Shown piece after piece: positions 61,878 through 64,000 of a stretch of DNA of 64,000 nt; within the stretch, counting starts at the first letter, position 1; each line of letters begins with the position of its first letter. The DNA lies in NCBI RefSeq assembly GCF_025753795.1, contig NZ_JAOWPS010000004.1:1-64000 (forward strand), in the 5' to 3' direction. Below the pieces are notes generated by a model. That model searched no databases, had not been told where the DNA came from, and worked only from the letters and a program-made list of their open reading frames with translations. The stretch is from Mesorhizobium sp. YC-39 (GTDB lineage: Bacteria; Pseudomonadota; Alphaproteobacteria; Rhizobiales; Rhizobiaceae). A program made the position numbers and the translations under genes.

Positions 61878-62678
61878 ATGGATGATATTTATGAGCTCTA
61901 CGCGGTTCGCTACGGGCACCATGACCGCAACGCGGCGGCGAATTTCATCGGCGGGGATCCGCACGACGGCCCAATGCCACTCGACTATTTCGTCTGGGCC
62001 ATCGTTGGGAAGACGCGGACCTTCGTGTTCGACACGGGCTATGACGCCAAGGTGGCTGAGAAGCGGCAAAGGCAACTGCTGCGGCCGGTCGGCGAGGGCT
62101 TGAAGATGATCGGGATCGACCCGGACAAGGTCGAGGACGTGATCTTGTCGCACATGCATTTCGATCATGCCGGCAACCACGAACTGTTCCCGAATGCCCG
62201 CTACCATGTCCAGGACGTGGAGATGGCTTATTGCACCGGGCGTTGCATGTGCCACGACTATCTGCGCCATCCCTTCGCCTATGAGGACGTGGCAAGCATG
62301 GTCGCCAAGCTCTTCGCCGGGCGGGTGACGTTCCATGACGGGGTCTCCGAGATCGCCCCGAACCTCACGGTGCACCGTGTCGGCGGCCACTCGAAGGGAT
62401 TGCAGGTGATCCGGGTGAAGACGGCGCGCGGCTGGGTGGTGCTCGGCTCCGACGCCTCGCACTTCTATGCCAATTTCGAGCAGAACCGGCCCTTTCCGGT
62501 GCTGGAGAGCGCCACCGACATGCTGGAAGGCTATGCCACGATGCGCAAGCTCGCGAGCTCGCCCAAACATGTCATTCCGGGCCACGACCCGCTTGTCCTT
62601 GCGCGCTATCCGACCGCGCTGCGGGGCATCGACGACATCGTGCGCCTGGACCTCAATCCGATTGCGGCGGCGCCGTGA
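61878..62678 (+). CDS. Metallo-beta-lactamase-fold hydrolase (lactonase-like)
   Basis: A protein of 266 residues with the metal motif SHMHFDHAG, a second metal His (HRVGGHSKGLQVIRVK), Asp in GWVVLGSDASHFYAN and late His in VIPGHDPLV. Same superfamily as the protein at 58203 but clearly diverged, so the cluster carries two such hydrolases. AAAGGAGG precedes the ATG. Probable lactonase or ester hydrolase; substrate unknown. Confidence 0.9.
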   Translation: MDDIYELYAVRYGHHDRNAAANFIGGDPHDGPMPLDYFVWAIVGKTRTFVFDTGYDAKVAEKRQRQLLRPVGEGLKMIGIDPDKVEDVILSHMHFDHAGNHELFPNARYHVQDVEMAYCTGRCMCHDYLRHPFAYEDVASMVAKLFAGRVTFHDGVSEIAPNLTVHRVGGHSKGLQVIRVKTARGWVVLGSDASHFYANFEQNRPFPVLESATDMLEGYATMRKLASSPKHVIPGHDPLVLARYPTALRGIDDIVRLDLNPIAAAP

Positions 62679-62728
62679 GCATTCGCGCGCGGACCTGAGC
62701 TGCACGGGCTTTTAAGCAGGAGATTAAG

Positions 62729-63637
62729 ATGACCAACCTCAAGCTGGGTTTTGCCGGCGTAGGACGCATGGGAACACCTATGGTGAGACGGCTCATTGCC
62801 GCCGGCTATGCCGTCACCGTCTACGACACCAACACCGTCGCCGTCTCGGCCTTGACGGGAGAGGGAGTGGGCAGGGCCGCGACCCCGGCGGAGCTGATGG
62901 GCCTGTCGGATGTGGTCCTGTTGTCACTTCCGACGCCTGAGATTGTGCATGCCGTCGCGCTCGGGCCCGAGGGGCTTGCATTGGGGAAAGGGGCGAAAAT
63001 CGTCATCGACCTGTCGACCACTGGCCCGCGCACCGAGCGGCAGCTGGCACAAGGCCTCAAGGCGGCCGGCATTACGACGGTCGACTGCCCGGTAAGCGGT
63101 GGCGTCGGCGGCGCGGAGAAGGGCACGCTGGCGATGATGGTCGCCTGCGAAATGTCCGCCATGGAGACGGTGCGGCCAATCCTCGAGGTGCTCGGCAAGC
63201 CAATCCATGTCGGCGCGGAACCGGGCATGGGGCAAATGATCAAGGTGATCAACAACCTCATGTCGGTCACGGCGCTGTCCATTGCTTCCGAGGCGCTGGT
63301 GCTCGGCACCAAGGCCGGTCTCGATCCCGACGTGCTGATCGAGGTGGTCAATTCGGGCAGCGGCAGCTCCAATGCGACGATGACCAAAGTTCCGAAATTT
63401 GTCCTGACCCGCAGCTTCGATTTCGGCTTCTCCATCGGTCTGTCAGCGAAGGATATCCGGCTCTGCCTCGAGGAAAGCGACGCGCTTGGCGTGCCGATGA
63501 TCGTCGGTGGCGCCGTACGGCAACTTCTGACGGTGGCAAAGGGCGATCTCGGCGCGGATGCGGACCTTACCGAAATCATCAAACCGATCGAGGACTGGGC
63601 CGGCGTTACGGTGGCCGGCGGCAAGGCGAGGGGCTGA
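62729..63637 (+). CDS. 3-hydroxyisobutyrate dehydrogenase-like oxidoreductase
   Basis: A protein of 302 residues, paralogue of the one at 51249. Cofactor motif GFAGVGRMGTPMVRRLIAAG, DCPVSGGVGGAEKGTLAMMV, catalytic Lys in KVINNLMSVTAL, and the shared late block SFDFGFSIGLSAKDIRLCLE. AGCAGGAG precedes the ATG. It oxidises a beta-hydroxy acid; with PrpD-like and SDR genes it likely serves a short catabolic route. Confidence 0.92.
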   Translation: MTNLKLGFAGVGRMGTPMVRRLIAAGYAVTVYDTNTVAVSALTGEGVGRAATPAELMGLSDVVLLSLPTPEIVHAVALGPEGLALGKGAKIVIDLSTTGPRTERQLAQGLKAAGITTVDCPVSGGVGGAEKGTLAMMVACEMSAMETVRPILEVLGKPIHVGAEPGMGQMIKVINNLMSVTALSIASEALVLGTKAGLDPDVLIEVVNSGSGSSNATMTKVPKFVLTRSFDFGFSIGLSAKDIRLCLEESDALGVPMIVGGAVRQLLTVAKGDLGADADLTEIIKPIEDWAGVTVAGGKARG

Positions 63638-63668
63638 TGCCTCGCGGTTGCAGATCGGAGGTCCGCGC

Positions 63669-64000
63669 ATGACCGGCGATGTTCTACAGCCTTCCGCCGC
63701 AGGCCTCTCGCGCCGGCTCGCGGCTTTCGTGCGTGGCTCGCGCTGGGAGGACGTGCCGGAGCCGGTCCGCGCGCACGCGTTGAGATCCATGTTCAATGGC
63801 TTCGGAACGGCGCTCGGCGGGTCGTCCGATCAGGCGGTGCTGCGACTGGCCAAAAGCCTCGCGCCTTTTTCGGCCGGCGAAACCGCGACCGTTATCGGCC
63901 ATAGCCAGCGACAGGACGCACTGACGGCCGCTTTCCTCAACGCCGCGGCGATAAACGTCTTCGACTTCGACGATACCCACGCTGGGACGATCATCCATCC
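63669..64000 (+). CDS. MmgE/PrpD-family protein (cut by window end)
   Basis: The first 110 residues of a PrpD-like protein: HALRSMFNGFGTALGGSSDQ, then AAFLNAAAINVFDFDDTHAG, the latter typical of the family's conserved DFDDT block. The window ends before the stop. The start at ATG 63669 is 32 bases after the dehydrogenase gene. A related full-length gene is at 49801, so the PrpD/HIBADH pair occurs twice. Confidence 0.85.
   Translation, partial: MTGDVLQPSAAGLSRRLAAFVRGSRWEDVPEPVRAHALRSMFNGFGTALGGSSDQAVLRLAKSLAPFSAGETATVIGHSQRQDALTAAFLNAAAINVFDFDDTHAGTIIH

Noticed and set aside
1..64000. CRISPR arrays, rRNA and prophage genes
   Set aside because: No regularly spaced repeats, rRNA-like sequence or phage structural genes were seen.

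Overview
The window is GC-rich chromosomal or large-replicon DNA of an alphaproteobacterium, most likely a member of the Rhizobiales close to Mesorhizobium. This rests on family content (a BA14K-like secreted protein, DUF2092, DUF3300/DUF2950, DUF4105 and DUF900 proteins, many sugar and peptide ABC importers) and on a rhizobial-type intergenic palindrome at 59107-59190. The placement is inference; there is no rRNA or other marker gene. I saw no tRNA, rRNA or CRISPR array.

Region 1 (1-9.0 kb) is a sulfatase and cell-envelope block. It holds a chimeric PPIase-tail/DUF2092 gene, a Tat-exported arylsulfatase, a small membrane protein, a periplasmic HAD phosphatase, a formylglycine-generating enzyme that can activate the sulfatase, a frameshifted membrane protein, a Tyr/Gly-repeat secreted protein, an OpuAC-type binding protein, an L,D-transpeptidase, a lipoprotein and the decayed end of a potassium-channel-like gene. 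An IS5-family element (9.09-9.91 kb) follows.

Region 2 (10-25 kb) has a LysR regulator divergent from an NTF2-like/SDR pair, a conserved protein of unknown function with a MarC-type membrane protein, an HlyD/DUF2955 efflux pair, the DUF3300-DUF2950 pair, small exported proteins, a DUF900 hydrolase lipoprotein, a DUF4105 protein and a large MscS channel.

Region 3 (25.4-32.7 kb) is a tightly coupled peptide-import operon: binding protein, S9 peptidase, two permeases and a fused two-domain ATPase. Next to it (32.9-37.3 kb) is a 1464-residue regulator combining a SARP-type DNA-binding/BTAD head, a dead and an intact class III cyclase domain, an AAA ATPase and a TPR-like tail. The stretch 37.7-40.3 kb is a gene graveyard with an htpG scar, an HMG-CoA lyase fragment and a diverged copy of a sequence also found near 25.1 kb.

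Region 4 (40.3-64 kb) is catabolic: a PQQ-type sugar dehydrogenase homologue, a ribose-type ABC operon in which one permease is fused to a beta-propeller and a second propeller gene follows, a convergent SDR/carboxymuconolactone decarboxylase-like/PrpD/HIBADH-like operon with a divergent LysR gene, a second ribose-type ABC operon, and a cluster of SDR, metallo-beta-lactamase-fold, LacI, HIBADH-like and PrpD genes. Three palindromes of one LacI-operator type lie at 57127, 59720 and 60923, so the LacI protein at 59823 probably controls the second ABC operon, both SDR units and itself. The transported compound cannot be read from the sequence; the enzyme set suggests a sugar, polyol or small oxo-acid that is oxidised and then processed by lactone- and ester-type hydrolases.
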